This document shows, piece after piece, positions 1 through 12,500 of a stretch of 64,000 nucleotides of DNA. Position 1 is the stretch's first letter. Every line of letters starts with the position of its first letter. Made by a program: the position numbers and the translations under genes. The notes under the pieces were generated by a model. The model searched no databases, was not told where the DNA came from, and saw only the letters and a program-made list of their open reading frames with translations. Source of the stretch: Armillaria gallica (taxonomy: Eukaryota; Basidiomycota; Agaricomycetes; Agaricales; Physalacriaceae); contig JBANDB010000003.1 in NCBI GenBank assembly GCA_037576215.1, forward strand, positions 5,146,001 to 5,210,000, given 5' to 3'.

Positions 1-432
1 ATGGTATTGAACTTCCGCCTCCGACTTGCTAGCTGCACCTCTGAGAATCTTTTTCTCACGCTTCCGATCCTTCTTCCATGAACCACTGGACGTTTCCTCA
101 TTGATGCTTGCTAGCGATCAGCCTGCTCGCATTTTTTACAAGTTCCTAAGCCAATTGTCAAGTACTCGAAACCATTTGGCCGGCTCAGCGTGTTCAGATT
201 GGGTTCAGATCTGATTCTGCGAATGTGAACAGCCTGAGTACTACATTTTCGTTTTTTCATTACTAAATGGCAACGTCGCGTCACAGAATTCGAATTTCTA
301 TCTCAACTATCAGTAGGAGGTCTACCTTCTCCACCATGAATGATAAGCGAACGGAGAAACTCATCGCGAGCACACTTTGACGGTCTCGACGCAACATTTC
401 ACACTAATACATTGTTCAGAAATCGGCCAAAG
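1..432. other. Upstream region, probable 5' exon(s) of the MYND gene
   Basis: No complete gene is visible here. The frame of the following MYND-domain gene is open leftward to an acceptor-like ttgttcag at about 413-420, where residues like KSAKDGSYEAMMALG precede the first in-frame ATG at 450. A branch-like ctaat sits just upstream, so at least one 5' exon probably lies in this stretch or outside the window. I could not find a start-containing exon with a convincing donor. Confidence 0.35.
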
Positions 433-2369
433 ATGGATCATACGAGGCTATGATGGCGCTGGGCCTTCAAGCTAGCCAAAGCCGTCTTTCCCGTCGAGTT
501 TTCTTTCATGTCATGGAAGAGAATCTCAAGTTCAACACCGTCTTTATCCAAGATATGCAGCAAGGGCGTCTTCCATTGGTGCCTTCACTCGATCCCAAAG
601 ACGTATGCAATCTCAGCTGCAACTCAATGCTTGTACTGGCTACATGCCTCCGCGACCAATCCCTCCTCAAACCCGTGTCCTTGCCAGACTCAACTTCCTC
701 CATGGTTGCCCTTATGCCTGCCATATCATTCTGGCTATCCCTCTTCTGTGACCACATCATCATACCCTTCCGAACACCCGAATTCACGTTCATCGATTTT
801 CACCGCTCGGTGGTATTCATCCTGGCCTGGACCACGAATCAGACCACGTATACTGTGGAACCAAAACTCTTCACAGATTATCTTCCATTTCTTTGGTTTC
901 ACCCTCCCCCTGGCTGTACGAAATACCATCTTGATGATGCACGGGCACTATTCGCTGCCGTAGATCATGCGTTTATGGCATGTGATGAGTCACAGAATGA
1001 ACTATTTGTTCGTCGACTCGAGGAAAACAGTACACTCACCGCTAACCTCTTCGTCCAATTCATCGTGGACGAGTTTGCTCACATTCCGGAGGAATCCAAC
1101 ACGATACTCCTCTATCATTCTTTTTCGACTGTCGCATCCTCCACCTTCCAGCTCGCCTTTAAATCTCTACCCATTCATACAGCTCTACTGAAATACAACA
1201 TTCTCAAATGGATGTGTCGTGCTTTCCGACTGGTCACCCGGCGCATACCGTTTACCAATGTGACACTGACCTTGGCAGCAAGGTGTGTCGGCATGGGTTC
1301 GGGTTACATCATGAGAGCTATGGAGGATGGATATTCGTACATCCATCAACTCTTGGGCTATAACATTCTTCTCTATATGTTCAAGGCGCTCCGCAACCTG
1401 CACACTCATGCCGAGCTCATCGACCAGAAATTCAAGACAGTCAAGACCATTGTAGAGGATAATACCGTGACTATCATACACATGGTCATATTCCATTTTG
1501 CCTACGTTTCAATTCTGAAGCGATCGAAAAAGACCATCTTCAAAATCCAGCAGGAAGTCGATGGAATCCTCGAATCCCAAGACCCGGGTTTGAAGCAAGT
1601 TTGCAAAGTCTGGACCGAATTTGTAGACATTGCTACCTGCCGATCCACTATGTTCAGTTTTATATCTGATTCGTCTTGTGGTACTAATGAAAAGGTGTGT
1701 AAGCCCATACCAATGCTCTCAGTCAACTCACTTAGACCTCCTCCATAGTGCCCTGGAACATTAGTTAGAAAGTTCATGGTTTGTTCCGGGTGCCAGTTCA
1801 CACTGTATTGCTCACGGACATGCCAAAGGGATGACTGGTCGCAGCCATCCACCGGCCACCGCCCCCTTTGCGCCAAGATCAGACAAATCCGAACCGGTCT
1901 GTCAGATGTCTCTTGACCTCCGTTGTGTCCCCTCACTAGTCTTCTAGATGGTGGCCCTTTACCTATGTCTTTGAGCGATCATAGCGCCTCTCAGAGCTTC
2001 AACTTCCGATCCATGTTGAGATATGAGGAATGGGAAGAGCTGTTCAGCAAGTATATTGCGGAGAATGGAGAACCCGATCCTTTGTGGCCCATGATTTGGG
2101 TGCTGGATTATCGTACTATCAGCGTTGAACCTGCCATTCACATTCAGTCTTCAGAACATTGTGTTGAAGATATCGATCCGGAGACCTTAGCCAAGGCGCG
2201 AGAAGGGGCTGGGTCCCTCGTATGCTATATTATTCCAGATGGGCAGCGTACTGTTGGGAAGATGGAATTGTTTCCTGATATTGATTTGCACTGGGGTTTG
2301 CCAAGTGATTTCATCAGCAAAATAGGCTTCTTCCCTCCCTGGCTCCATCATATACTTTCAAGTGCTTGA
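421..2369 (+). CDS. MYND zinc-finger protein (5' end unresolved)
   Basis: This encodes a MYND-type zinc-finger protein of the large, poorly characterised Agaricomycete family. Three exons fit: from about 421 (first ATG at 450) to 1694, 1749-1896 and 1948-2369, with introns 1695-1748 and 1897-1947; counted from ATG 450 the product is 604 residues. The first 415 residues form an alpha-helical, HEAT-like region with no catalytic motif I can name. The second exon holds the MYND finger, with Cys pairs in CSGC and YCSRTCQ and a closing HRPLCAK. After it comes DGGPLPM, typical of this family, and an acidic C-terminal region. MYND fingers bind proline-rich partners and no SET domain is present, so methyltransferase activity is not predicted. 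The true start probably lies upstream, because the open frame continues left of ATG 450 to an acceptor-like site. Family assignment is firm; cellular role is unknown. Confidence 0.75.
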
Positions 2370-5300
2370 ATGTATTTTGCCACTACTTAATATTGAAGAG
2401 ATGCTTTCTACTTCGGAGGAAACGAGCTGTGATGATTGGCCGTCAAAACTCGCCTGAACGGAGTCCTCAAGTGCAGGATGAGAAAACGATTCAGCACTTG
2501 AAGTCGGTGATGTGAATTGATGCGGGAAAGGACCAAATCCATCAATACTTGGTTCAACAGTCCTAGTCAACCCTATGCTGCGCCGCTAGGGGAAAAAACC
2601 TACGACAATTTGACCTATGATTTGACGCATCGGAAGGGACAATTTTGCGTGAATCTGATTTGCTATAGTACAATACACCGATTTTCCCAGTCCTGAAACA
2701 GTTGCTTATCAGAAGTGAGCACTTGGGTAGTTGCTGCATTCTAAGGACACTCCTCGAATACACTGGGCTTTTGCCCCGGAAACTACAGAGCGACCTTCAA
2801 CTGGTTGCAGATAAATGAGTACAAAAGTAATGGATGTTACATTATATATCTCCAGAATTTGGACATAGCGTAACAGATAATGACACTGCTACTTCTTGGG
2901 GTTCGATTCCCTGGATGATATTGTTACGAGTCGTACGGCGCAATACTTTACTACGTTGTATGTTCTTCGGAGGACATAGAGACTGAGAAAAATGGGTGCA
3001 TTGATTATCCACCTGCGGAGTATTGACTCGGGAAGCACTGTACAATATTGAATGAGATGAAGAACATGAGCGCTCATTGATCATGAGGGGACGAAAGTGC
3101 TCTGAACGCTGCTTATCGATTCGTGATGACCATAACACATTACGTAAAGGAGACGAGTTCCCGGCCCTCAAGTCGTTCAATCCTTGATAATCGCCGAACG
3201 GAATGTCGTGTCTCTTTGGCGAACATCCATTCCCCCTTCGATCTGACTCACGTCGTTCGTCGTACACGGCTCAGATGGAGCTCTACGTGTAGCCTTAGAT
3301 GTGAGCGCCTCCTTGTTCCCGCCCATTCAGGCATAATTATGGTCATTGACGGCTTTGTAGGTATCATACACATCTTTCGGGCCCAAACATGCCCACCATG
3401 GGCAATTGTGGATCCAAGTATTTATCCTGTCCTCCTTTCCCTACGCCGCGATAGTAACCCTGATTATCATTAGGCTAGGACCCCCTGGAACTTGTATATG
3501 CCTGCTTTTGTAAGTGTGTCTAACGTTAACTGATCAATGCATCGAGTTGATCATTTTATGCCGAAATAGTGCGAGTCTCCTTAACTCGATTTTTGTCCGG
3601 CTTGAGGGCTTAAATTGCCTCTCGGTGCGCATGGGTGTTCGTATCTGCTCGAATTCCAAACTCACGGCATAGGGTTGTCAGGTGCTCTATGAATCATTGA
3701 AGAATTTTTTTCCAGTCCAGGGCACGCGTTGAAAGCAAGACCGTGCGTTATTTCTTCTCGCTTATAATAGCCTATCTTACGCATAGCTTTCTATTCAGTG
3801 TGACATTTATCCTCCTGGCCTTATTTTATGGCTGCAGGAATTGAGAATATCTGAAGTATTTGATGTATGTGCCAAACGATCCATCAGTTCCAGACAGGCT
3901 TATATTTGGGATACGGGTAGTCTGCTGTGAGATCAACAGCACCACTGAGAAATCACTGCCGACACAGTCGGCCCTGAAAGCCTTCAACAGTCTCGTTGAT
4001 GCACACCAGAATGTGAGATACGATGATATTATTGTTCTGTTACCCGTACTGAATCCATTGATTCCTCAGTTTTGTTGCGGCCGCGACATAGAAAAACCTC
4101 ATATCACAGCCTTCAATCGCCTTGTAGGCGTTGTTAGCACGCCACTCCTACGACGTGCGTACCAGCGTTCTTTTTATCACTTACAGCAAAGCTTATTTCA
4201 CGGGAAGCATGGTTTTGGGCGCCCGACCATGGTCGAGGAGATCCCGGCTTCGGCACTTATTTAGCAAAGCTTCGCAGAGTCGTCGTCGTGGCATGTCTCG
4301 TGATGTAAGCTTTTTCTCTGCTTTTGAGTACTGGAAATGCTCCCCAAATTCAAACTCCGACGATGGCAGAGAAAAGTGGGATGTACCTGTATCTCTTTCA
4401 ACACGTACTTTGGCGACTACTTTGTATGACAAAAAATGATGGAAAGACTAATACAAAACTTTCTCCGGAAGCACATTTTTTAATTTCCTTCTCAATCGCC
4501 TGGTACCGTAGTTCGGCAAGCGAAATATGCTACTTTCAGTCATTAATTCACAAAAGTAGCTCCGGAGAAGTCTTCAAAATAAACTGAAATGTATATCCCG
4601 CATTTTGTTTGAAGAAAAACGGAGCCCTGTGGACCTGTACAGGGAGCTGTGTTGATGAAGGCGGATACCTCCCCTAGAAGAAAAGTCACTAGTAATCAAT
4701 GTGATTGTGTTCGCCACATCGACACGATCTGCTTCAATACCGTGGCACATTGGAATTCCTGGGTCATCGAGAGTTCAGAGAGGCCAATTTTGTAGTATAA
4801 AGAGAGAAAACGGGACGTCTTAATGAGAAGCGGACATCCGGTTACCTTCAATTACCGGAAATTCCCAAAAGGGAAGGACCATTTTTACCGTTACACTTTT
4901 TTGGCAGGCATTTCCAGTACTCACTGCTTTCCGACATATTGCTTAAGAGCACCTTTAGATCATCACGAGGCATTGGAAAATCAAGTAACCCAGGCCACTG
5001 AAGCATCTTGTTCTCTCTTAAGCTACCTTCAATTCTGTGGCTATGCAGCGAATGTAGATTGTGCTTCATAGTGTGGTGTGATTGAGAGTCTTCGTGCGCA
5101 GCTCTTCGGCAGTCCATCTCTGCTTATTGGGTCGGCACCCGTCAAGCGGGCCGCTATCCGACACTCGCTTCCAAGCCACAACTTCTAATATCCTTTACTG
5201 CTTTCCGGACTTGTAGAAAAAAGGCTTTCTTGCTTTTGATTACCCTTTAGCCTTTGTGATAGATTCATAGGTGGAAGTCGGAGTGCATGCCGTCGTCACT

Positions 5301-5591
5301 GTCCATACTCAATCTGGAGTTTTCTTTCTAGTTTCTAGAACGCGTGGAAGTCCTTGGCGGCCTTCAAAGTGATTGACAGCTGGCATCAGACTGGAATGCG
5401 CGGCCTCTTTCTCTATCCAGTGTGTGCGCGCTGGCGAATTCTACATCTCAGTTACCTTTGTGGTAGGATCCGAGCATAAGAACATCTTTGTCGAATATGC
5501 GGCAGTTCTGTATCGACCACGTATATCCGAATTAGTCAAGCTTAGAACCCAGATGCTTTGACTTGGCTCATTCGGCGGGTCAAGGGTAGAA
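2370..5591. other. Gene-poor stretch, 3.2 kb
   Basis: No gene could be supported. Several short open frames occur (for example 3860-4264 on the plus strand, 134 codons) but they lack recognisable motifs and I found no splice partners that extend them. I saw no terminal inverted repeats, long direct repeats or transposase/reverse transcriptase motifs. It may hold UTRs, decayed genes or regulatory DNA. Confidence 0.5.
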
Positions 5592-7303
5592 ATGGTCCGC
5601 AGCTTTGCAAAATTGCTGCGCCGCAAGTATTTCATATCATTTATTTCCTTCATCACTTCATTACCCTTCCACTCTTGTCTCCACAGCATGGTCATTCTTT
5701 CAGTACGGCGGTCCTTCAGCATACTTGCCTGCATAACCACCTTCATTTTTCTGTCTGGGACAGGTTACAACTTTCATGATCGGTCAACTCGCGGAATACC
5801 CATAAAATATGAGTATACAACTCAGCGTATCAAAGAGTACAGGCGCATGTTGACGAAAGACGGGACTCGGTTACTACCAAGTGCTGCATGGAGCCCACTC
5901 AGCCTAAGCGAGTGTATCTTTGGCATGCCCGCCTACTACGCGCCTTGTGTAGCACAAAAACTATCAAAAACAGTGTTATACGCGGAGGAACTGTTATACC
6001 CGGCATTTGAAATCCGGCAGCCCCATTTTGCGGTCGAAGAGCACAAAGATCGCTGGCGAAGCGCCGCTTTGAGAGTGAAAGAGCGCGGAACGCTGCAAGA
6101 CAGTGGGTGGCTCGTGTATAAAGGCCAGTCGGGCCAGAATTTCGTGAGTGCTCTCCGATAATTCATAACTGGCGCGTGAAGATCAATTCAACAATTGTAG
6201 GTGTTTGGAAATGTCTCTTACACGCATCCAAATCGATATGATAGCTGGTCCCCAGAGGCTTGTATGGGAAGCCTCGTATCGTCAGAAGACATCCGGTCGT
6301 TCGATCCAATGCAAGTCCTCGCTGTCCCTGGTCATCCTGCGATTCGTAAAAGCGCCATAGTTGTACTTTCCCCAGACTCCAACTCCTTTCAGCACCACCT
6401 TGACCGTGTCACACATATCTTAATGCAGGGCTCGTATCTCACCTTTGGGGAACACCCGCACGTAATTACAGGCAATCACGGAACTGTCTTTGTAGATCAG
6501 CTATGGGAACGCCTAGGATACGGTCCGCAACGTGTGCTGCATAGTCAGAGAGAGGATACATACGCCGAAAAGTTGATTTTTTCATGTCGTGCGGTATTGG
6601 TACATCCTTGGCTGTCGCTGAAGACACTCGAAGCATTCTCGGTTGATTACATGAAGGAATCTTCAACACGAAATAAAGTATGTGGCTTTGATCCTATGTG
6701 TTTTTCATGCCATAACAGCTTACCTAGGTCGTATATATGTCGCGATCCAATGGACGTGCTAAAAACGGTGGTCGTAAGGTTCTCAATGAGTCGGACCTTC
6801 TCAATGCAATCAGGACATTACTTGAAGAGAGGGCCAAGGGCGAAGAACTTGTAGTATTTGACGAGAAAGACTTCGCGACTGCCTCTGACCTTTTCGAATG
6901 GTTCAACAACAACGTTATGGCGGTCGTCGGTCCCCACGGAGGTGCGATGTACCACCATCGTTGGGCTGCCAGAGGGACACTCGTAATCGAGTTCATGCCC
7001 ACCAGCTTCACGTCGATGGCCATATTCGAGGAAGCCTCCGTGCTTTCTCAGACGTATGCAGCCGTGGTGGTTGAGCCAAGTGGATCGGGTGGGAACGATA
7101 TGACCATCGATCCCGGGCACGTCCTTTCGCTTCTGCGACGACATCTGGGAATCCCAATGCGGAGACCTCGTCATGCGGAGCACATGGGATTTTTGTCTGA
7201 CGAAGTACATGACGCTGTAGATGATGTCGAGGACGAGGGTTCCTTGGCAGAGGATCCGTTGAAGGTCAGCTACCAGTGGGGTGGTAAGGAGCTTGGCTTG
7301 TAA
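5592..7303 (+). CDS. Glycosyltransferase family 61 protein, type II membrane
   Basis: Probable Golgi/ER glycosyltransferase of family GT61 (DUF563), related to EGF-domain O-GlcNAc and plant xylosyl/arabinosyl transferases. Three exons: 5592-6143, 6201-6677 and 6728-7303, with introns of 57 and 50 nt, giving 534 residues. A hydrophobic segment near residues 33-50 (SILACITTFIFLSG) after a basic start predicts a signal anchor with the catalytic domain in the lumen. The C-terminal third has the family hallmarks: YMSRSNGR at the start of exon 3, VVGPHGGAMYHHRWA (Gly-rich loop with His) and VIEFMP. A second in-frame ATG at 5688, just before the anchor, is an alternative start that would give a more usual short cytosolic tail. 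The donor and acceptor sugars cannot be read from the sequence. Fungal GT61 proteins act on cell-wall or capsule polysaccharides and glycoproteins. Confidence 0.88.
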
Positions 7304-7548
7304 TTTAACGTTGTATCGCTTATTAGTAAATTAATTTTTGTAATGCTAGTACCTTCACTCACTGATAATGCAAACACGCGTATAAAAGCGATCGCTACAA
7401 GGGGTTGAGGTTAATTCTCTTTGCTGAGCCTGGATAGTGGAATGGTACCCAAACATAGTAACGTTCGAACACGAGGCTCCGTGGACGGGGATCACGCGAG
7501 CTGCTTAAATAGTTTTACCCATGCCAAGTACATGAGATAAGGACAACC

Positions 7549-9048
7549 ATGCCGTTCCCCCTACTCGAGCTACCCAACGAGCTTCTATACAAGATCTTTG
7601 GAGAACACTTTGATGAGGACCAAGTCCCAGAGTTGTTCACAATTTCTCTTACGTGCAAACGCCTGCACGACATTTGTCTTACACATTATCTATCTCGCTT
7701 TGGTATCAGCCATCCTACTGAGACCTGCAGCTTTACTCTTCGAAACGTCGCTGAACCCCGTCCAGATGCGATATCAGGTCTGCGGGTCGCTCTGTTTGTC
7801 CCGTCGATCAGGTATCTGGTATGCACATTCGACGACGCGCTTCCGGAAAGCGAAGCGCCTTTTCCTGCTACTATCATTACAACCGTCCAACGACTGAAGA
7901 GTCTTCTTTTGAAACTCAAATCTGTCAGCAGGATAACGTTGAGATTTCGCGGCAGAGACTGGAACAATGGTAGCGTCAACGTTACGGATGCATTGTTGGC
8001 TTCATGGTCATCTGCCATCGGCGATCTCCTCAATCTGGCACTGGATAAATCATGCACATATCTGTGCATGGTGGACGGTAAAGTAATGACTTATGCCTAT
8101 CAATTTTCTCGTGCAGGACGAGGTTACCCATCGAACGTCTTGACCACCAGTAGGCGCACAGCGATCCGAGGGCCAGATTGGACATTTCGGCGCGTCAAGA
8201 TGGGTACGTCGACTATCCTCGTCGACGAAGCCACTATTCCCAATAAATTACACTCTTTGGACATCCAATCGTCGATGCTCCTACTTCCTCCACTCTCCCA
8301 CTGGACGTTGTCCGTTCTGGCTGTCATTACTTCTTTGACTATATCCCATATCAGTCTTGCTGGACATATGTGGACCGCGCTGCTCCCCACAGTCGCTCAA
8401 TACGCGTCGGGCATCGAAGAGCTGCGTATCGCTGGGTGTCCAGATATCACCATCGATGATCTCGTCGCGTTTCTCGCACTGTTACCCGACTTGAAGATAC
8501 TCACACTATCTGACGAGGAGCAGTACATACCTGGACCATCTGCGTCTGTCCCGAAACTGACAGAGCTGGTGCGTGTCGAGGCTCCGTGGAGGATTCTTTT
8601 ACATATTGTGCAAGGGCCCCTGCCGAGTTTGAAGGAGGTACGGACGTTCCCCAGACGCACTCCAAGAAGAGGGCTGGATTGGGAGGGAACAGGCGCAGTG
8701 TTGAGGGTGATGAGAGAGTGTTTCAGAGAGCAGGAAATCAGGCCCGTGGTGATCATACGGATCCGGGTCGATAAGGGATGGTTATCAAGAGTCGAAACTA
8801 GGCCGTCGACTGGCGTACAGATGGCACTGAGGCTTGTGAAAGTGGTGGAAGTGGAGCTGGTGGAAGTGAAGGTTGATGTTGGAGTCTTGGCGGCCTGGCT
8901 TGGGGGTGCTTTTGACGCTGTTAGAGAAATACGGATATTGGGGAAGGTACAGTCATGTTGCGGAAATGTAGAGGACATCGAGGAAGCGGTGAAGAAAGAG
9001 GTTAAGCTGGTTGGGAGGATAGTCGTGGAAGAACGAGCAGATTACTAG
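7549..9048 (+). CDS. F-box protein with leucine-rich C-terminal region
   Basis: A probable substrate-recognition subunit of an SCF ubiquitin ligase. The frame is open for 499 residues. The first 45 residues form an F-box: LLELPNELLYKIF followed by LFTISLTCKRLHDIC. The remainder contains irregular leucine-rich segments (for example IEELRIAGCPDITIDDLVAFL and LKILTLSDEE) that resemble the LRR arrays of Agaricomycete F-box proteins, which form very large, fast-evolving families. The C-terminal half is rich in Val and charged residues. A gtaaag..gtgcag segment at 8080-8118 could be a 39-nt in-frame intron, which is shorter than usual and may simply be coding. No target can be inferred. Confidence 0.82.
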   Translation: MPFPLLELPNELLYKIFGEHFDEDQVPELFTISLTCKRLHDICLTHYLSRFGISHPTETCSFTLRNVAEPRPDAISGLRVALFVPSIRYLVCTFDDALPESEAPFPATIITTVQRLKSLLLKLKSVSRITLRFRGRDWNNGSVNVTDALLASWSSAIGDLLNLALDKSCTYLCMVDGKVMTYAYQFSRAGRGYPSNVLTTSRRTAIRGPDWTFRRVKMGTSTILVDEATIPNKLHSLDIQSSMLLLPPLSHWTLSVLAVITSLTISHISLAGHMWTALLPTVAQYASGIEELRIAGCPDITIDDLVAFLALLPDLKILTLSDEEQYIPGPSASVPKLTELVRVEAPWRILLHIVQGPLPSLKEVRTFPRRTPRRGLDWEGTGAVLRVMRECFREQEIRPVVIIRIRVDKGWLSRVETRPSTGVQMALRLVKVVEVELVEVKVDVGVLAAWLGGAFDAVREIRILGKVQSCCGNVEDIEEAVKKEVKLVGRIVVEERADY

Positions 9049-9356
9049 TACTAAGGGCATCCAATGACTACAGTTCTCACAACACTAGTAGGCTATTGAG
9101 GGATATCCGATATCCTGATATTTCTTTGGTAACTGTGCTTATTACATAACTACAGCTGGGTTGACTGAACGACACTTGATGTAAATAAATAATTCTAGAC
9201 GGACGCCTCACGGATAATCTTTCCCGGCAAAGGTAAAAACATTAAGATTGAGGAATTTCAGTAACAGTATGATTATCCGAATGAGAAATTGAAATTTAAG
9301 ATTCTCGTTATATCAGATGAAAATTTAAAAACAGGAAAATGAGTACCTATGGTAGG
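9049..9356. other. Intergenic between F-box gene and tRNA-Ile
   Basis: AT-rich non-coding stretch with no open frame worth listing. It covers the 3' side of the F-box gene and the 3' flank of the minus-strand tRNA. I saw no repeats. The short T-run expected as a Pol III terminator would lie just left of 9357; A-rich sequence on the plus strand at about 9320-9340 (T-rich on the transcribed strand) fits this. Confidence 0.5.
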
Positions 9357-9442
9357 TGGCCAACGTGGGGATCGAACCCAAGACCTTCGCGTTATACGCA
9401 CGCGTATTAGCACGACGCTCTAACCAACTGAGCTAGTCGGCC
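9357..9442 (-). tRNA. tRNA-Ile (anticodon AAU) with a 12-nt intron
   Basis: Read on the minus strand this folds as a complete cloverleaf. The acceptor strands GGCCGAC and GTTGGCC pair over seven positions with discriminator A. The D arm is GCTC..GAGC, the anticodon stem TCGTG/CGCGA, and the T arm contains GGGTTCGATCCCC. The anticodon loop CTAATAA has anticodon AAT at 9408-9406 (I34 after deamination, decoding AUU/AUC/AUA). A 12-nt insertion at 9393-9404, between loop positions 37 and 38, is the canonical site of nuclear tRNA introns removed by the Sen complex. Mature length is 74 nt without CCA. Internal A and B boxes are intact, so the gene looks functional. Confidence 0.95.
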
Positions 9443-9570
9443 CGACGCAAGGTTGCCTCAAGAAGTGTATGTGAATATCAGTAGTAATAACACACACAAG
9501 CTCATTACCAATGACCGATCGCTTTGCTTAACCACAACAACGCCGACACGGGCCACTTGGACGTCCTGCA

Positions 9571-12500
9571 ATGGCGCGTGGTAATCGAGCCTCCGAATCT
9601 GTGGCACCCATGCAACCGCCACCACTGGTCCTACCTGTCGCAGAGTTTGAAAAAGTTGAAGAGTCTTCAAAGGTCAATAATGGCGTTCACGACAACCAAA
9701 TGAAGGCTTATGGATGTACGCCAAATCCACGCGTCTTTTCCTGTTGACCATTGCTGAAAATTCTAGTTTTCAGTCAACGATCTGTCAAACTATCAAAGAC
9801 CTGACCACTACGTTCGTCATATTGGTTCGTTTTCGCGGGCAAAGACTATCTACTCTATGCTGAACATCGCCCCAAGAACCGTTGGAGTTGGACCTCGCCA
9901 CACAGGTCGAGTATGACATGGACGAGCAAGGTATGTAGTGTTCGTATTGAGGATACACATACTTACTGGCCTGATAGACGAGGAATGGCTGATTGCCGTG
10001 AACGCGGATAGGAAAAAGATGCAGGTCGACACGGTTTCTTACGAGACGTTTGAGATCATCATGGACAGATTGGAGAAGGAGTGGTACAATCTGGTACGCG
10101 TTGCAGTACCGTTCGTTGCTGTGGACATTGACCTTGATAAATCAGACCAAAAACATTCCTAAACCCCATTTCGATATGCCCTCAGAAGATTCTACCTGCG
10201 CAATATGCGACGATGCAGAAGGAGAGAATAGCAACGCTATCGTGTTTTGCGATGGATGCAATTTGGCTGTTCATCAGGGTACGCCAGTGCCTAGTCTGTT
10301 ACCCGAATACCTCCTGAAATCGTTACATGTCTAGAATGCTATGGTGTACCCTACATTCCCGAAGGCATTTGGTTATGTCGCAAGTGTAGCACCTCCCCAG
10401 AAACGCCTGTTGTCAGTTTCATACATGACTCTCTCAGCACTTTTTCCTGACATATACTCCCAGGAATGCTTTCTATGTCCTAATGAGGGTGGCGCGTTCA
10501 AGATGACCGACCACGGGCAATGGGTCCACCTTCTATGTGCCATGTGGATTCCAGAGATGACCGTCCAAAATGAGGTCTACATGGATCCAACGATCGCGTT
10601 CGAGGACAAGCTCATGGAAAGGATGAAGAGATTGGTACTATCGACATAACCTCTCCTCTGATTTCGTGAGTGCTAACACAGTCCATCACAGAAATGCAGC
10701 GTATGCAAAATTCGAACGGGAGCATGCATACAATGTGCCATCAAAAGTTGCTACACGCCTTTCCATGTGACTTGCGGCCGGAAAGAGAAATTTCTGCTTC
10801 CCATGAAAAATCTCCAAGGCTCTGAGCCTGTGGGGACGCTCAAATGCTATTGTGACAAACACCTTACCGTACGTGATTTGCAGCGGTTTTCCTCTAACTA
10901 CTCAACTCCGCACTCAGCCGGCGCAAAAAACTGCTCGAGAGACAGCAAAAACTGACGATGAACAAAGCGTTGAGAAGATCTCCAACACTGCTCGTGCCCA
11001 TGCCAAGGCTTTTCAGACAGGAGCGCCTCTCGTACCGTGGATCATCGTAGACAGGATTGCTCAATACATCGGGAGGATCAACGTGCGCAAAAAGGTCGAA
11101 TTCATTATTCTCGTGTGCAAATACTGGAGTCTTAAGAGGGAAGCGAGGAGAGGTGCGCCCCTTTTGAAGCGACTCCATTTGGAGGCTTGGCCTTCTAGCA
11201 CAAGAAATCAGTCCCAGACTACCGCCGAAAAAAACCAGAAGAAGACTGTAAAGCTTAACATTACTCTTTATTTCTCGTATCTGAACTTTTTGGTAGATGC
11301 TTAAACGTCTACGCAAAGATCTTGACTATGTCAAGCGGCTGTCAGTCAAGAGCTACAAACGAGAGATGCGTAAACTTGATCAATTACATCTCATTCAAGA
11401 TGTTTTGTCAAAATTCATATTCCCTAATGAGCCACGATTACGCTCAGCTTTTGAACGTATTACAAAGTGAGTCGTTGTTATGGGAAGAGTTCATGATCTC
11501 AAAGAATCGCATACAGCGTCGATAAGAATGGGTATTTTCAGAATCCTGTTTCGAAGCTCAAGGTCCCCGATTATTTCGACATCATCAAGCGTCCCATGTG
11601 CTGGAGTATAATTGAAGGAAAATTAGATCGGCATGAATATTGGGACTTCCAAGCCTTCAAAGTGCTACCTCTATCTGGTTCTTTGAGTTTAACTGACGCT
11701 TGAATCTAGGATGATATTCATCTCGTCTGTAACAATGCCATAGCTTATAACAAGGCCGGATCGCCTTATTCCAACACGGCCAAACGGATTCTTAACGCTG
11801 CGGAGCCAATCTTCACGGAGCTTTACGAACAGTGTCTACCACAGCCATCCGAATACACTCCAGCCGAGGGTGCCATGAAAGTCGACGTCCCACCGACACA
11901 GTCGATGCCCTCCGCACCTGCCCCGGCAGAAAATGGGATGCACGTAGACAATCTCGAATTGGAATCTGTACAGAGTCACGGTCCCACAGCGGACATGAAT
12001 GCTATGGAGGTGGACGCTATACACACAAAACCCGAAGTTGGGGATCTTGAAACACCTCTCCCCATACTGGAACTCCTCCTATCTAAAGAGGCCATGCAGG
12101 ACGACGTGAAGTACATCATCAACGAGGATCCTCTTTCTTCCCTTTTCAGTTACGAACTTGGTCAGATAAAACCTCCACCCGAAGAAACAATGCCTGCTAC
12201 CATGAAAAGGAAGCGTGATCGCAAGGCAGAGAATGCTCGGAGGGAGGCCAAGCGCGCCGAACAAGCAGCTACCAACGCTGGATCACGCGCACCAAAGAGA
12301 ATTCGCCGTGCTACATCGAATACAACGGACAACGAGCTGGATGAGCAAGGCCAAGGTCAGGAGGTTCCAGATGACCCGCCAAAAGCGACTTCATCTACGT
12401 CGGTTCTACAATACTTGCCAAGCGGGCAAATGAGCACGCCTCTTTTGGTCGATTCTGTTGGACACAGAGACTCGTTCTTGATGTTCGAGGCTGGATGGAT

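Noticed and set aside
2880..2930. T-arm-like sequence ggggttcgattccc suggesting a tRNA
   Set aside because: No matching acceptor stem, D arm or anticodon stem can be formed around it.
3860..4264. Plus-strand frame of 134 codons as a small gene
   Set aside because: No recognisable domain, no splice partner and unremarkable composition; chance frames of this size are expected in a 3.2 kb gap.
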